Shown: positions 1 through 8,883, counted from the stretch's first letter. The stretch: DNA of 64,000 bases from Gloeocapsopsis dulcis (GCF_032163395.1 NZ_CP119968.1:915501-979500), one strand, 5' to 3'. Translations and numbers: made by a program. The notes: generated by a model from the sequence alone, not told the origin.

Positions 1-1151
1 CTGGTTTCTAAAAAGAACGGATCGCGATCGCGCGTCCCGCAGGTTGGCGGACGACCTGCTTTGAGCAGATTTGATCCAGTGATGAGATAGCCTGCGTCAT
101 CTCGAATAATGGAAGTCTCCTTTGCCCAGTCCGTGTTCGGAACACCGCCAATACAAACAAACAATCGTTGAGTGTCGACCCATTGCACAGTTCCATCTTG
201 ACAATCCGTGATGGCGATCGCTCGCAAGGTTGCATCCCCATCTAATCCTGTTACTTGAGCGTTGAAGCGGACTTCAATGTTGGAAGTACTCATAATACGG
301 TGAATTAAATACTGTGATAGCGTTGCTGCCAGATTACTGCCGCGAATCAGCATTGTGACCTGTTTGGCATAACGCGAAAAGTGCAGTGCTGCTTGACCTG
401 CCGAGTTACCGCCGCCCACGACAAACAAATGCTCACTACGACACATCGGAGCTTCACTTGCGCCAGCCCCGTAAAACACCCCCAGATTGAGCAATCGGTC
501 TTCATCGGGAATATTGAGCCGTCGATACTCCACACCTGTGGCACAAATGTTGGCGCGGGCAATCATTTGGCTGCCGTCAGCCAAATCGACATAGATGCGA
601 TTGTGTTTGAACTCAGCTTTGATACCTTCACGCAGCAGCAACAGTTCCACACCAAACTTGACGGCTTGCTGCCGCGCTCGCTCAGCTAAATCAGCCCCAC
701 TAATCCCGTTAGGAAAGCCCATGTAGTTCTCAATTAGTGAACTCGTGCCCGCTTGTCCACCAACAGCATGACGTTCAATCAAAACGGTGCGTAATCCTTC
801 AGAGGCAGCATACACTGCCGCGCTCAGTCCAGCTGGACCTGCCCCATAAATTGATAAATCGTATTCGCGAAATCTTGGTTGTGTCACCCATCCCAATCTT
901 TGAGCGATCTCTCGAATCGAGGGCGAGAAGAGTTGTATCCCGTCAGGAAACTCAATCATTGGCAATCGCAGATCGTGCAGGGTTGAAAACCCGAGTTCTC
1001 GATCGCAGTCTTCATCATTGGTGAGTTCAATCCAGTCAAACTCCACCACGCTGCGATTCAGGAAATCTCGAATTTCATAGGCTTGTGCTGAATTTGGTAA
1101 GCCATAGAGCCGAACTTTTGTAGCAGATCGTGGCGGTGTATTGTTTGTCAT
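1..1151 (-). CDS. Thioredoxin-reductase-like FAD/NAD(P)H oxidoreductase with N-terminal thioredoxin-fold domain (3' end cut by window)
   Basis: The frame is open from an ATG at 1151 to the window edge, about 383 residues. The first 80 residues look like a glutaredoxin/thioredoxin fold (VRLYGLPNSAQAYEIRDFL), but the usual CxxC is replaced by PNSA. A FAD-binding motif follows (YGAGPAGLSAAVYAASEG), then an NADPH-binding motif (VVGGGNSAGQAAL). Just before the second motif, classical TrxR has the redox CATC; here the sequence is GAGASEAPMCRSE, so the disulfide centre is absent. This matches the family of flavoproteins often annotated as cyclic-nucleotide-domain thioredoxin-disulfide reductase, rather than true TrxB. 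The electron acceptor is unknown. It lies 45 bp downstream of a dsbA-like gene on the same strand, which suggests an operon concerned with thiol redox. Confidence 0.8.
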   Translation of the reverse strand, partial: MTNNTPPRSATKVRLYGLPNSAQAYEIRDFLNRSVVEFDWIELTNDEDCDRELGFSTLHDLRLPMIEFPDGIQLFSPSIREIAQRLGWVTQPRFREYDLSIYGAGPAGLSAAVYAASEGLRTVLIERHAVGGQAGTSSLIENYMGFPNGISGADLAERARQQAVKFGVELLLLREGIKAEFKHNRIYVDLADGSQMIARANICATGVEYRRLNIPDEDRLLNLGVFYGAGASEAPMCRSEHLFVVGGGNSAGQAALHFSRYAKQVTMLIRGSNLAATLSQYLIHRIMSTSNIEVRFNAQVTGLDGDATLRAIAITDCQDGTVQWVDTQRLFVCIGGVPNTDWAKETSIIRDDAGYLITGSNLLKAGRPPTCGTRDRDPFFLET

Positions 1152-1196
1152 AGTTACGTCATCATCGGCGTTGATTAGTGGTTGCAACGGTTGCGG

Positions 1197-1841
1197 TTAG
1201 GCGGTTGCTAATTGATTCATTGCTTTTTGCAAAGCCGCTAGAAAGACTTCTACCGATTGCGCTCCTGATAACAGTTCTTGACCAATCCGAATTGTCGGGA
1301 CGCTATAGATTTCTTGGGCGATCGCCTGTTGTTCCAAGTCTTTAACTTCTTGAATGCCTGCTTCTGATTCAAGCAATGCTTTCGCTTGTGCTGCATCAAT
1401 GCCAATCTCTGCTGCCAAAATTGCTAGCGTCTCAACGTTGCCAATGTTTTGACCTTCGGTGAAATAGGCATGGAGAATGCGGACAGCCATCTCGGTTGCT
1501 TTGCCCTGTTTGCCTGCAAACCAAGTTAGACGGTGCGCTTTCAGGGTGTTGGGTGTGACGGTCATGAGGTCGTAGCGAAAGTTAATGGGATCGGCTTGTG
1601 TTGCCTGTACCGTTTTTGTGTCCAACACTTGCGAGTATTCCCAACTGCCAAATTTGCGAGTGCGGTAGGCTTTGCGATCCATTCCAGCCTCTGGCATTTG
1701 CGGATTTAGCTCAAAAGGGAACCAAAGGCGCTCAATCTCGACGGCAGAAGTTAACTGCGCGATCGCTTGTTCTAACCGCGTTTCTGCGACCAAGCACCAA
1801 GGACAAATAAAATCAGAAATCATTGCGATCGTCAGCGTCAT
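1197..1841 (-). CDS. DsbA family oxidoreductase (FrnE-like)
   Basis: 214 residues. The thioredoxin-type active site is C13-P-W-C16 close to the N-terminus (SDFICPWCLVAETRLEQAI). A cis-proline loop is seen near residue 182 (SVPTIRI), with a helical insertion between them, as in cytoplasmic DsbA/FrnE and 2-hydroxychromene-carboxylate isomerase relatives. There is no signal peptide, so a cytoplasmic protein is expected. The ATG at 1841 has a perfect AAGGAGG ribosome site 5 bases upstream. It is followed by the flavoprotein gene on the same strand and is divergent from a LysR gene, whose product may control both. The family reduces or isomerises disulfides; the natural substrate cannot be read from sequence. 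Confidence 0.88.
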   Translation of the reverse strand: MTLTIAMISDFICPWCLVAETRLEQAIAQLTSAVEIERLWFPFELNPQMPEAGMDRKAYRTRKFGSWEYSQVLDTKTVQATQADPINFRYDLMTVTPNTLKAHRLTWFAGKQGKATEMAVRILHAYFTEGQNIGNVETLAILAAEIGIDAAQAKALLESEAGIQEVKDLEQQAIAQEIYSVPTIRIGQELLSGAQSVEVFLAALQKAMNQLATA

Positions 1842-1966
1842 CGTTGCCTCCTTTCAGACTGTTCTGCAACTGTTGATAGTTTTACTTTAATCTCCTTCAC
1901 AAAGAATGTTAATGTAATAAATACGCCAAACACCTTTGCGTTTTTCGCAATAATCAGAGGGGTGCG

Positions 1967-2980
1967 ATGGATCAACTGTCAGCAATGCGATCGTTTGTCA
2001 AGGTTGTCGAAACTGGCGGATTCTCAGAAGCAGCCCGACAGCTAGGGTTAGCCGTTTCCTCTGTGATGCGCCAAGTCAATTCTTTAGAAGCGATGCTGAA
2101 CACTCAGTTGCTTAACCGCTCCACGCGCAGCATCACGCTCACGCTACAGGGTCAGAAATACTACGACAAAGTAGTCCAAATTCTGCAAGACGTGGAAGAA
2201 GCCAACCTCTGCGTTATGGAACAGGGCGATATTCCGCACGGCATTCTGCGCGTCAGCCTCCCTGTAACGTTTGGACGGCTTCATATTGCTCCGATTCTGA
2301 GTGATTTTCTGACTCAGTACCCAGAAGTTAAATTCGACCTACAACTAAGTGATGGACTCGCAAACTTAGTAGAAGCCGATTTAGATGTGGCGATCCGGAT
2401 CGGCAATCTCAATCGTTCTAATCCTAATCTGATTGTCCGCAAACTGGCAGCTTATGGTCGATTTGTCTGCGGTAGCCCAGCGTACTTTAAGCAATATGGC
2501 AAACCGAATCATCCAAACGATTTAACCCAGCACAATTGTTTGCTGTTCGCCTATTCTACAACTCATCAAATCTGGCAATTCCAGCGTGAGACAGAAGTGT
2601 GTGAAGTGAAAGTGAGTGGGTCTTTAGTGGCAAACCATTCGGAAATGCTGCGTCAAGTTTGTTTAGATGGCAGTGGTTTAATCTTGATGCCAACCTGGTT
2701 GATTGGTGAAGATCTTAAAGCTGGAAGATTACAGGCAGTGTTGACTGATTTTCAAATCTCCCCACAAACTGATCTAGATACAGGCGTTTATGCATTGTAT
2801 TTACCTAATCGTAAGCACTCGCGGCGTGTTCAAGTGTTTATTGATTTCCTAATTCAGCAATTTGGCAATCCGCCGTACTGGGAAACAAGAGGAAGTTTGC
2901 CTCCAATTGCGAAGCTTGGCGAGGCAAAAAATAAAGTAGTTACGGCAATATACAAGCAGACGAGTGAACGGAGAAAATAG
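1967..2980 (+). CDS. LysR family transcriptional regulator
   Basis: 337 residues. The N-terminal winged helix-turn-helix is clear (MDQLSAMRSFVKVVETGGFSEAARQLGLA, then SSVMRQVNSLE), and a periplasmic-binding-protein-like effector domain follows (LRVSLPVTFGRLHIAPIL; DLDVAIRIGNL). A GAGGGG ribosome site precedes the ATG. The closest family style is the CrgA/AphB/DmlR type with short promoter-proximal effector domains. The C-terminal 40 residues after the effector domain (from about 300) are a loose, basic extension without recognised motif. The gene is divergent from the dsbA-like operon across 125 bp, the usual arrangement for a LysR protein and its target. Confidence 0.9.
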   Translation: MDQLSAMRSFVKVVETGGFSEAARQLGLAVSSVMRQVNSLEAMLNTQLLNRSTRSITLTLQGQKYYDKVVQILQDVEEANLCVMEQGDIPHGILRVSLPVTFGRLHIAPILSDFLTQYPEVKFDLQLSDGLANLVEADLDVAIRIGNLNRSNPNLIVRKLAAYGRFVCGSPAYFKQYGKPNHPNDLTQHNCLLFAYSTTHQIWQFQRETEVCEVKVSGSLVANHSEMLRQVCLDGSGLILMPTWLIGEDLKAGRLQAVLTDFQISPQTDLDTGVYALYLPNRKHSRRVQVFIDFLIQQFGNPPYWETRGSLPPIAKLGEAKNKVVTAIYKQTSERRK

Positions 2981-3031
2981 CGACGAGACAGCATGATGCG
3001 AACGGAAAGCTCAACTTAACATATGTTTACA

Positions 3032-3343
3032 TTATGCACTGCCATCTTCGTCAGTTTGTGTCGTGGCAGTTTGATCGATTGTTGTCGCAGGCTCTAAATG
3101 GCTAGCAGAAGGTGGCTCATCTGAACTACTAACCGCTTCGATGTATTGACTGTCTATTAAGAAGGTTCCGCGTGTAAAGCGAACGCTCCAATACCCACCT
3201 GGACGGCGATCCATAACAATTCCCTCTTCACCAATTTGAATCACGTCTGGTGGGCGTAACATTGGCATGGGTTCAGATGTTTTTAAGTAGGGTGGTAATG
3301 CTACAACTCGTACCATTTCACCAATGACAAATTCTTTAGACAT
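3032..3343 (-). CDS. sipA: SipA-like regulatory protein (DUF3148)
   Basis: 103 residues. The first 70 residues match the small beta-barrel (SH3-like) DUF3148 family. Diagnostic segments are GEMVRVVALPPYLKTSEPMP, MLRPPDVIQIGEEGIVMDRR and PGGYWSVRFTRGTFLIDSQY. In Synechococcus and Synechocystis the family member SipA binds the essential histidine kinase NblS/Hik33 and modulates its signalling. Here the protein has a 30-residue acidic, Ser/Thr-rich tail (after residue 72) not typical of the 78-residue family members. No operon partner: the upstream gene is cbiX-side and 80 bp away. Confidence 0.82.
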   Translation of the reverse strand: MSKEFVIGEMVRVVALPPYLKTSEPMPMLRPPDVIQIGEEGIVMDRRPGGYWSVRFTRGTFLIDSQYIEAVSSSDEPPSASHLEPATTIDQTATTQTDEDGSA

Positions 3344-3421
3344 AACTGGGCTTCAGCTGCTAGCTATCAGCATGACAGAATATATTCATTTTTGCTGCTG
3401 ATAGCCAATTACTAATCTCTC

Positions 3422-4417
3422 TTAAGGAACTTGCCAAATTTTTTGGTGATATTGTTCGGGATCGGCGTAAGGATCGACTACAGGATGTGAGTGGTCGTGA
3501 CTGTGATGGTGATGATCGTGGTTGTGTGTGTGATTATGACTGCCTACAGCTGCTAGCCGAAACTTACACATTTCACAGTTCATCTGCACATTACCAAGCT
3601 GAGTTTCAATTTCGCGATCGCGGAGAATGGAAAATAACTGCGGATGTAGCCCCATTTCTGGTAAACAGGTGACAGTGATATCTGGATATTGTGCTTGTTG
3701 CTGGGCAGCAATATCGAAGATCTTATTGACTAATATTCCTGTGAAGAGAAAGTAAGGAAGTACAATAATTCGTTTGGGGTGGTAGAGACGCGCGCGGCGG
3801 AAACCTTCTTCGAGGCGAGGATGGGTAATACCAATGAAACAAGTTTCTACAGTTTGGTAGCCGCTACCTTCCCAGAGCAGACGTGCTAGTTTATAAACGT
3901 CACCATTGGCATCTGGATCGCTGGAACCGCGACCGACAAATAGCAAAACTGTATCAGCGCGATCGCCCAGAAGCGGATCGTCAACTTCAGCAAGACGCGA
4001 TCGCCATAAATTTATAATTCCTGGTGTGATACCAAAATGTCGCCCATAGTGAAATTTTACTTGGGGGTGGCGTTGACGCGCGCGGTCAAGTTCGTTGGTA
4101 ACATCAAATTTATTGTGCCGTGCCGCAAATAACAAAATTGGTAGGGCAGAAAGTTCAGTATATCCCTGGGCAACACACTGATCGACACCTTCTTGAATTG
4201 TCGGACCTGTCAGTTCTAAAAAACAAGGGACAACAGGTCTAGACGAATCTAACGCTTGATAAGCAGCAGCAAAGTCTAAAACGCTTTGTCGCCCTGCTGC
4301 ATCTCTGGTACCGTGACCAATCATCAGCAAAGGACGACGTAATGGTAAAGGGGGTAGATGAATTGTACTAACTGGGTTCTTCAGCAGAGTGGAATTTACT
4401 GTATTAATGGTAGGCAT
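3422..4417 (-). CDS. cbiX: Sirohydrochlorin cobaltochelatase, long CbiX type
   Basis: 331 residues from the ATG at 4417. Two CbiX half-domains are visible: the first around [20 protein letters not shown] (catalytic His35) and the second around [20 protein letters not shown]. The C-terminus (residues 293 to 331) is a His-rich metal-binding tail ([18 protein letters not shown]). The enzyme inserts Co2+ into sirohydrochlorin on the anaerobic-type cobalamin route; some homologues make siroheme. The frame is open up to 4540, but the upstream ATG at 4482 sits inside the B12 box of a cobalamin riboswitch, so translation must start downstream of it. The riboswitch argues that this copy serves B12 synthesis. 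cbiB, another B12 gene, is 9 kb away. Confidence 0.88.
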   Translation of the reverse strand: MPTINTVNSTLLKNPVSTIHLPPLPLRRPLLMIGHGTRDAAGRQSVLDFAAAYQALDSSRPVVPCFLELTGPTIQEGVDQCVAQGYTELSALPILLFAARHNKFDVTNELDRARQRHPQVKFHYGRHFGITPGIINLWRSRLAEVDDPLLGDRADTVLLFVGRGSSDPDANGDVYKLARLLWEGSGYQTVETCFIGITHPRLEEGFRRARLYHPKRIIVLPYFLFTGILVNKIFDIAAQQQAQYPDITVTCLPEMGLHPQLFSILRDREIETQLGNVQMNCEMCKFRLAAVGSHNHTHNHDHHHHSHDHSHPVVDPYADPEQYHQKIWQVP

Positions 4418-4476
4418 CCTTGTTTTAGTGCTCCGTTCCTGTGTAACGCAGGAATATAGTGTGAGCGAGTCACAGT

Positions 4477-4641
4477 TAGGCATTCTGGCTTGAGAAAGTT
4501 TTGAGGTTTGAGTTTTAAGTTTTGAGCCAAATTGACGCACTCAAAATTCATAACCCATGACTCACAACTTCTTTTACAGCTGCGGCACAGCCTCGGATTT
4601 ACACCGAAGTTTCCCTATACCGTGACAGATCACTTGTGCCT
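4477..4641 (-). promoter_or_regulatory. Cobalamin (B12) riboswitch in the cbiX leader
   Basis: Read on the minus strand. The 5' P1 strand is AGGCA (4637-4641), a GTGATCTGTCAC hairpin follows, then AGGGAAAC, then the core GGTGTAAATCCGAGGCTG and TGCCGCAGCTGTAA (4574-4609), which is the diagnostic conserved block. The 3' B12 box reads AGCCAGAATGCCT (4477-4489) and its TGCCT pairs with the 5' AGGCA. Between core and box, about 80 nt carry the TTTTGAG-type dispersed repeat found elsewhere in this window. Downstream, TTCCTG...CAGGAA (4436-4454) can form a hairpin just before the GGAG upstream of the cbiX ATG, a possible expression platform. A folding program or covariance search would settle the boundaries. 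Confidence 0.85.
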
Positions 4642-4701
4642 TGTTATCTTAGCTGATTCTCCTCAGTTGAAAAATACTACCGGAGGGGTTGTTAGTAATC
4701 G

Positions 4702-5163
4702 CTAATTGCTCCCCTGATTGCGTTGCTGACGTTGTTGACGCCACTGCTGCATTCTTTGTTCAATTTGCTGGCGTTGTTCGGGTGTCAGAACCGCTGTCGC
4801 ACGTTCTTTTGAGGATTGCATAATCTGGCGAATTTGAGTTCTTTGCGCTTCAGATAGATTTAAGGCAGCCATTGCACCGCGTCGTCGTTGCCCGTTTTGC
4901 ATAGCAGCTTGCCATTGTTGACGTTGTTCTGGCGTCAGAACTCCTTCAATTTGAGTGCGCGTTTCATTGCGGATTTGTTCCATTTGAGCTTGTTGTTCCG
5001 CTGTGAGTTCAATACCTGCCTTGCCCATACCTCTGCCACCCGCACGTTGTCCTACTTGAGGTGCAGCAGGTTGTGCATTAATTGCCAGCGGTGCGAAGAC
5101 AGCAGAAAGTGCTACTGCTCCAGCGAACAGCGACATGAATTTTACTTTCTTTGATGGCGACAT
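4702..5163 (-). CDS. Spy/CpxP-like periplasmic LTXXQ protein
   Basis: 153 residues from the ATG at 5163, chosen because AGGAAG lies 7 bases upstream; the longer frame to 5259 has no ribosome site. An N-terminal signal peptide is clear (MSLFAGAVALSAVFAPLAINAQ). The mature part is Gln/Arg-rich and helical with repeated LTXXQ-type motifs: LTAEQQAQ, LTPEQRQQW, LSEAQRTQ, LTPEQRQQ. Spy and CpxP are periplasmic chaperones or sensors of envelope stress; CpxP inhibits the CpxA kinase. The gene is divergent from a histidine kinase and response regulator pair, which fits a regulatory loop, but that link is inference. Confidence 0.8.
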   Translation of the reverse strand: MSPSKKVKFMSLFAGAVALSAVFAPLAINAQPAAPQVGQRAGGRGMGKAGIELTAEQQAQMEQIRNETRTQIEGVLTPEQRQQWQAAMQNGQRRRGAMAALNLSEAQRTQIRQIMQSSKERATAVLTPEQRQQIEQRMQQWRQQRQQRNQGSN

Positions 5164-5404
5164 TATTGACTTCCTCATGTTTGATGTTTCTATCCTATAA
5201 ACTTGCCTTCCTGAGTAGCATGAGGAAAAGGTCACGAATTGAAGTATGACTAAAGTCATGTATTGCTGATCGTCAATAAATTAAATGTACTAAGTACGGT
5301 AATGGGTAATAGGTATCACTACTTTTTACTTGAGTAAATGACATAACTGCTTACTTTTACAGGGCTATATCTATCTAATAACATTTACTAGAAATCTAAA
5401 TGAG

Positions 5405-6610
5405 ATGAATCGTCCAATTCAAATTCGTACACATCCCTTGCCATTCTTACTGTTATTAGAGTGGTTATTACTACTCACTGTGGCAATTACGGAAGCTTTA
5501 TCAATCCACTTTCGCCGATTTCATACTTTGCCGTCTTTAACAATTATCAGTTTAGTAGGCTTTGGGTTGTTAGGATTACGAATGCCCACAGGAAAATTGC
5601 TACACAAAACACTTTATACGGCACTAGAAATTTGCTTAATCCTTTTGGCAGGAATAGTCAGTAGTAGAGGAATTCGATTATTTCCGTTTCTTTATATTAT
5701 TCTTGTGATTCGCAGTTGTCTTATTTTTCAACTACCAGGACGTATTATCGTAACGAGTTTGTCTTTTGCATTATTTGTGCTCACATTAATACACCGATTT
5801 CAACACGTTCCCGCAGTTCCCATGTTACAAGAACGACTACGGTTTACGTTGTTGAGTTTTGCGCTTTCGTTTGGATTAAGCTTAGTATTTGTGTTGTTGT
5901 TGATGAATGCTGTGCTTGCAGAGCGACAAATTCGCGAAAAACTGGCGATCGCAAATGACCAACTGCGACAATATGCACTACGCATTGAAGATCAAGCAAC
6001 GTTACAAGAACGCAACCGCATTGCGCGAGATATTCATGACTCGTTAGGACACTCTTTAACGGCTTTAAACTTGCAGCTAGAAACAGCACTAAAATTGTGG
6101 CAATCTAACCCTGCTAAAGCACAAACTTTCTTAGCACAAGCCAAAAACTTGGGTTCTCAGGCGTTACAGGAAGTGCGACAATCTGTTTCAGCAATGCGCT
6201 CTGATCCGCTGCATGGTCAATCTTTAGAAGTTGCGATCGCTGCTTTAGTCACTGAGTTTCATCATTCTACGGGATTTTCTCCAATTTATCATCTAGTGCT
6301 GAAACATTCGATTCCTGCTGAAGTCAAAACTGCAGTGTACCGAATCGCACAAGAAGCACTTACCAATATTTGGAAACACGCACAAGCAAATGAAGTCAAG
6401 ATTAATATCCAAACATCGCTGGAATCTTTACACTTGAAAATTGCAGACAATGGCAAAGGATTTGTATTAAACAAAAACACTACCGGATTTGGACTGCAAA
6501 GTATGCGCGATCGCGTCCTTGCATTAGGAGGTGAATTTCAAATCAGCAGCGCACTTGGTGCTGGTTGTTGTATTACTGCTACAATCCCCTTGCCGAGGTT
6601 ATTGACATGA
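5405..6610 (+). CDS. Membrane sensor histidine kinase, HisKA_3 (NarL/DesK-type)
   Basis: 401 residues. About five or six hydrophobic membrane segments fill residues 10 to 175, with no large periplasmic domain. A coiled linker leads to the HisKA_3 box with the phospho-acceptor His211 (ARDIHDSLGHSLTALNLQLE). The HATPase domain has the N box (AQEALTNIWKHAQAN) and G boxes (IADNGKGF; GFGLQSMRDRVLALGGEF). The architecture resembles DesK/LiaS, which read membrane state. Its stop overlaps the ATG of the response regulator (ATGA at 6607-6610), so the two are translationally coupled. The Spy-like gene is divergent 240 bp upstream. Confidence 0.92.
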   Translation: MNRPIQIRTHPLPFLLLLEWLLLLTVAITEALSIHFRRFHTLPSLTIISLVGFGLLGLRMPTGKLLHKTLYTALEICLILLAGIVSSRGIRLFPFLYIILVIRSCLIFQLPGRIIVTSLSFALFVLTLIHRFQHVPAVPMLQERLRFTLLSFALSFGLSLVFVLLLMNAVLAERQIREKLAIANDQLRQYALRIEDQATLQERNRIARDIHDSLGHSLTALNLQLETALKLWQSNPAKAQTFLAQAKNLGSQALQEVRQSVSAMRSDPLHGQSLEVAIAALVTEFHHSTGFSPIYHLVLKHSIPAEVKTAVYRIAQEALTNIWKHAQANEVKINIQTSLESLHLKIADNGKGFVLNKNTTGFGLQSMRDRVLALGGEFQISSALGAGCCITATIPLPRLLT

Positions 6611-7272
6611 TTCGCCTAGTACTGGTAGACGATCAAAATCTTATTCGTCAGGGTTTAAAAGCTTTACTTGAGTTAGAACCAGATTTACAAGTTGTCGGAG
6701 AGGCGGAAAATGGGCAAGCAGTAATGCATTTATTACAAAAGTTGCAACCTGATGTCATACTTATGGATGTGCGAATGCCAGTCATGGATGGTGTTGCCGC
6801 AACACGAGAAATTGCTCAGCGTTTTCCCCAAATCAAGGTACTTGTATTAACCACTTTTGATAATGATGAGTATATTGCTGCAGCACTGCGGAATGGTGCA
6901 ATGGGCTATTTGCTTAAGGATACGCCTTCGGAAGAGTTAGCCGCAGCAATTCGGGCAGTCTATAAAGGTTATACTCAGCTAGGTCCTGGTTTAGTTGAAA
7001 AAATTATTGCGAAAGTCCCAGAACCTTCCGCACTAACACCCGCAGGTTGGACAGAACTCACGCCAAGAGAACGCGAGGTGTTACGGTTAATTGCTGCAGG
7101 CGAAAGTAATCGCGAAATTGCCCAAACGCTTCATATCTCGGAAGGAACTGTTAAAAACCACGTCACAAGTATTTTAAATCGACTTTCTCTACGCGATCGC
7201 ACGCAAGCTGCTATTTTTGCTAATTCGTTCCTACACCATGTAGAAACTGACAGAAAAGGAATGAGGGGTTAG
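6607..7272 (+). CDS. NarL/LuxR family response regulator
   Basis: 221 residues from the ATG at 6607, which overlaps the kinase stop codon; a 14-residue upstream extension in frame is inside the kinase gene and not expected. The receiver domain has D8/D9, phospho-acceptor Asp54 (ILMDVRMPVMDG) and Lys in LLKDTPSEEL. The C-terminal LuxR-type helix-turn-helix reads LTPREREVLRLIAAGESNRE, then IAQTLHISEGTVKNHVTSIL. It is the cognate partner of the upstream kinase. Likely targets include the divergent LTXXQ gene, but no operator repeat is obvious by eye. Confidence 0.93.
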   Translation: MIRLVLVDDQNLIRQGLKALLELEPDLQVVGEAENGQAVMHLLQKLQPDVILMDVRMPVMDGVAATREIAQRFPQIKVLVLTTFDNDEYIAAALRNGAMGYLLKDTPSEELAAAIRAVYKGYTQLGPGLVEKIIAKVPEPSALTPAGWTELTPREREVLRLIAAGESNREIAQTLHISEGTVKNHVTSILNRLSLRDRTQAAIFANSFLHHVETDRKGMRG

Positions 7273-7422
7273 GGAAGAAATCAGAAAAACTTTAGTTGTG
7301 GGTATCAAACCTACTTAAGAAGAAACAATTTATATCAAGATTCGCCCTACAAAATATAAACTCATCTGCTGCCATTTCAATTTCACGTTTTTAAATCTGA
7401 GTCAATAATACAAAATACCAAA

Positions 7423-7848
7423 CTACTTAAATAACTCTAGACACTCTTCTTTCAATAATCCCTTTGTCACCTTAATATCTCTAAAACTTCTGGCAATAAC
7501 TTCATCACAAGATATATCAATTTGTGATTGGTTGAGACGAATTAAGTCTTCAATAGAAATTGCACAAATAATTTCAGATATACCAGCCCAAACACACACA
7601 GTTGCACACATTGGGCAAGGTTCGCCTGTAGTGTATATTATGTATCCTGCCAAAGATGGATTTTTGATTTGAGATGTCAGTTTGCGAATGGCATTCATTT
7701 CTGCATGGGCGGAAGGGTCGCTATTTTGCTGCACAGTGTTATGTGCTATTGCTACAATCTCATTATCTTTAACTATCACCGCACCATAGGGGGCATCTCC
7801 TTTTTTTGCTTCTTCTAGCGCAATTCGCATAAAATCTTCTGCAGTCAT
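7423..7848 (-). CDS. Nucleoside deaminase (cytidine-deaminase-like fold; GuaD/TadA relative)
   Basis: 141 residues. The zinc-binding signature is complete: HAEMNAIRK (His plus catalytic Glu) and PCPMCATVC. The segment GDAPYGAVIVKDNEIVAIAH is the substrate-side strand of the family. The tail without the tRNA-binding residues of TadA, together with VWAGISEIICAISIEDL, is closer to guanine or isocytosine deaminases than to the tRNA enzyme. The gene stands alone, on the opposite strand to both neighbours, in a notably AT-rich stretch. Confidence 0.83.
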   Translation of the reverse strand: MTAEDFMRIALEEAKKGDAPYGAVIVKDNEIVAIAHNTVQQNSDPSAHAEMNAIRKLTSQIKNPSLAGYIIYTTGEPCPMCATVCVWAGISEIICAISIEDLIRLNQSQIDISCDEVIARSFRDIKVTKGLLKEECLELFK

Positions 7849-8057
7849 CTTGTTAATAATGTTAATAAGTGTATTTTAACAATATAAAACTTCTATAGTT
7901 TTTTACTATAAAAAATATGCTAAACTTTAGTTGTAGACTATAGTCGGCTATTTTCCTGCAAAAAATTCATTTGTATAGTGTAATTCAATCTCTAAGCATG
8001 AATGATACACAAGCATTCAAATTGATATTATTGAGTTCCATAAAATACTAGCAAGTA

Positions 8058-8849
8058 ATGAATATGTTGCTAGCAAGAAAAATCATTGGTTTCTATTTAG
8101 AAGATATAGAAACACCCCTAGGGAGATTTATTAATTTAGCAATTACAAGCCTGGTTTTAGTATCCTCAGCTATTTTTGTTATAGAGACATATCCAATTTC
8201 TAATAACTTAAAGTTAATTTTAGATGGTTTAGATATAATTGTTTTAGGTATTTTTGCTTTGGAATACTTATTGCGTTTTTGGTGTGCAGAATCTAAAGTA
8301 AGGTATTTTTTTAGCTTGTATTCGCTTTTGGATCTCTTAGCAATTTTACCTTTCTTTGTAGGCTTAGTCAACATTAGTTATATCCGAATTCTACGTTGGT
8401 TTCGGATTCTTAGATTAGTTAGATTTATTCAAAAGAAATTCTTATTTGAGCGCATTAGTAGCGAAGATAGCATTATTTTTGCTAGAATTCTCTTTACTTT
8501 ATTTGCTATTATTTTTGTTTATTCAGGGTTGATTTATCAAGTTGAACATCCTGTTAATCCTGAAACTTTTAATACATTTTTAGATGCGGTTTACTTCTCT
8601 GTCGTCACTATGACAACCGTCGGCTTTGGAGATGTCACTCCTGTGTCGCAAGTAGGGCGGTTACTGACGGTATTAATGATTATGACTGGTGTCGCATTAA
8701 TTCCTTGGCAAGTAGGCAATTTAATTAGACAATTTATCAAAGCAAGTAACCAGGTAGAAGTTCGTTGCCCTACTTGTCAATTATCTCTACATGATGCAGA
8801 TGCTCAGTACTGCAAGATCTGCGGGACAAAACTGGCAAAGAGTCCGTAG
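8058..8849 (+). CDS. Kv-like potassium channel with C-terminal zinc ribbon
   Basis: 263 residues with six membrane segments. The S4 helix has arginines at every third position (R110, R113, R116, R119, R122 in YIRILRWFRILRLVRF). The pore has the selectivity filter TTVGFGD at 186-192. After S6 and a short linker there are two CxxC pairs (C237/C240 in RCPTCQ and C252/C255 in YCKICG), forming a zinc ribbon where most prokaryotic Kv channels end or have a coiled coil. The domain may stabilise the tetramer or sense metal or redox; this is inference. Low GC and no HIP1 site set it off slightly from its neighbours. Confidence 0.9.
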   Translation: MNMLLARKIIGFYLEDIETPLGRFINLAITSLVLVSSAIFVIETYPISNNLKLILDGLDIIVLGIFALEYLLRFWCAESKVRYFFSLYSLLDLLAILPFFVGLVNISYIRILRWFRILRLVRFIQKKFLFERISSEDSIIFARILFTLFAIIFVYSGLIYQVEHPVNPETFNTFLDAVYFSVVTMTTVGFGDVTPVSQVGRLLTVLMIMTGVALIPWQVGNLIRQFIKASNQVEVRCPTCQLSLHDADAQYCKICGTKLAKSP

Positions 8850-8883
8850 GGCAATAGTTGGTCACTTGTATTTCAAGGTTACT

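Noticed and set aside
4418-4540. 41-residue N-terminal extension of cbiX
   Set aside because: It lies in the cobalamin riboswitch including the B12 box, and has no similarity to CbiX.
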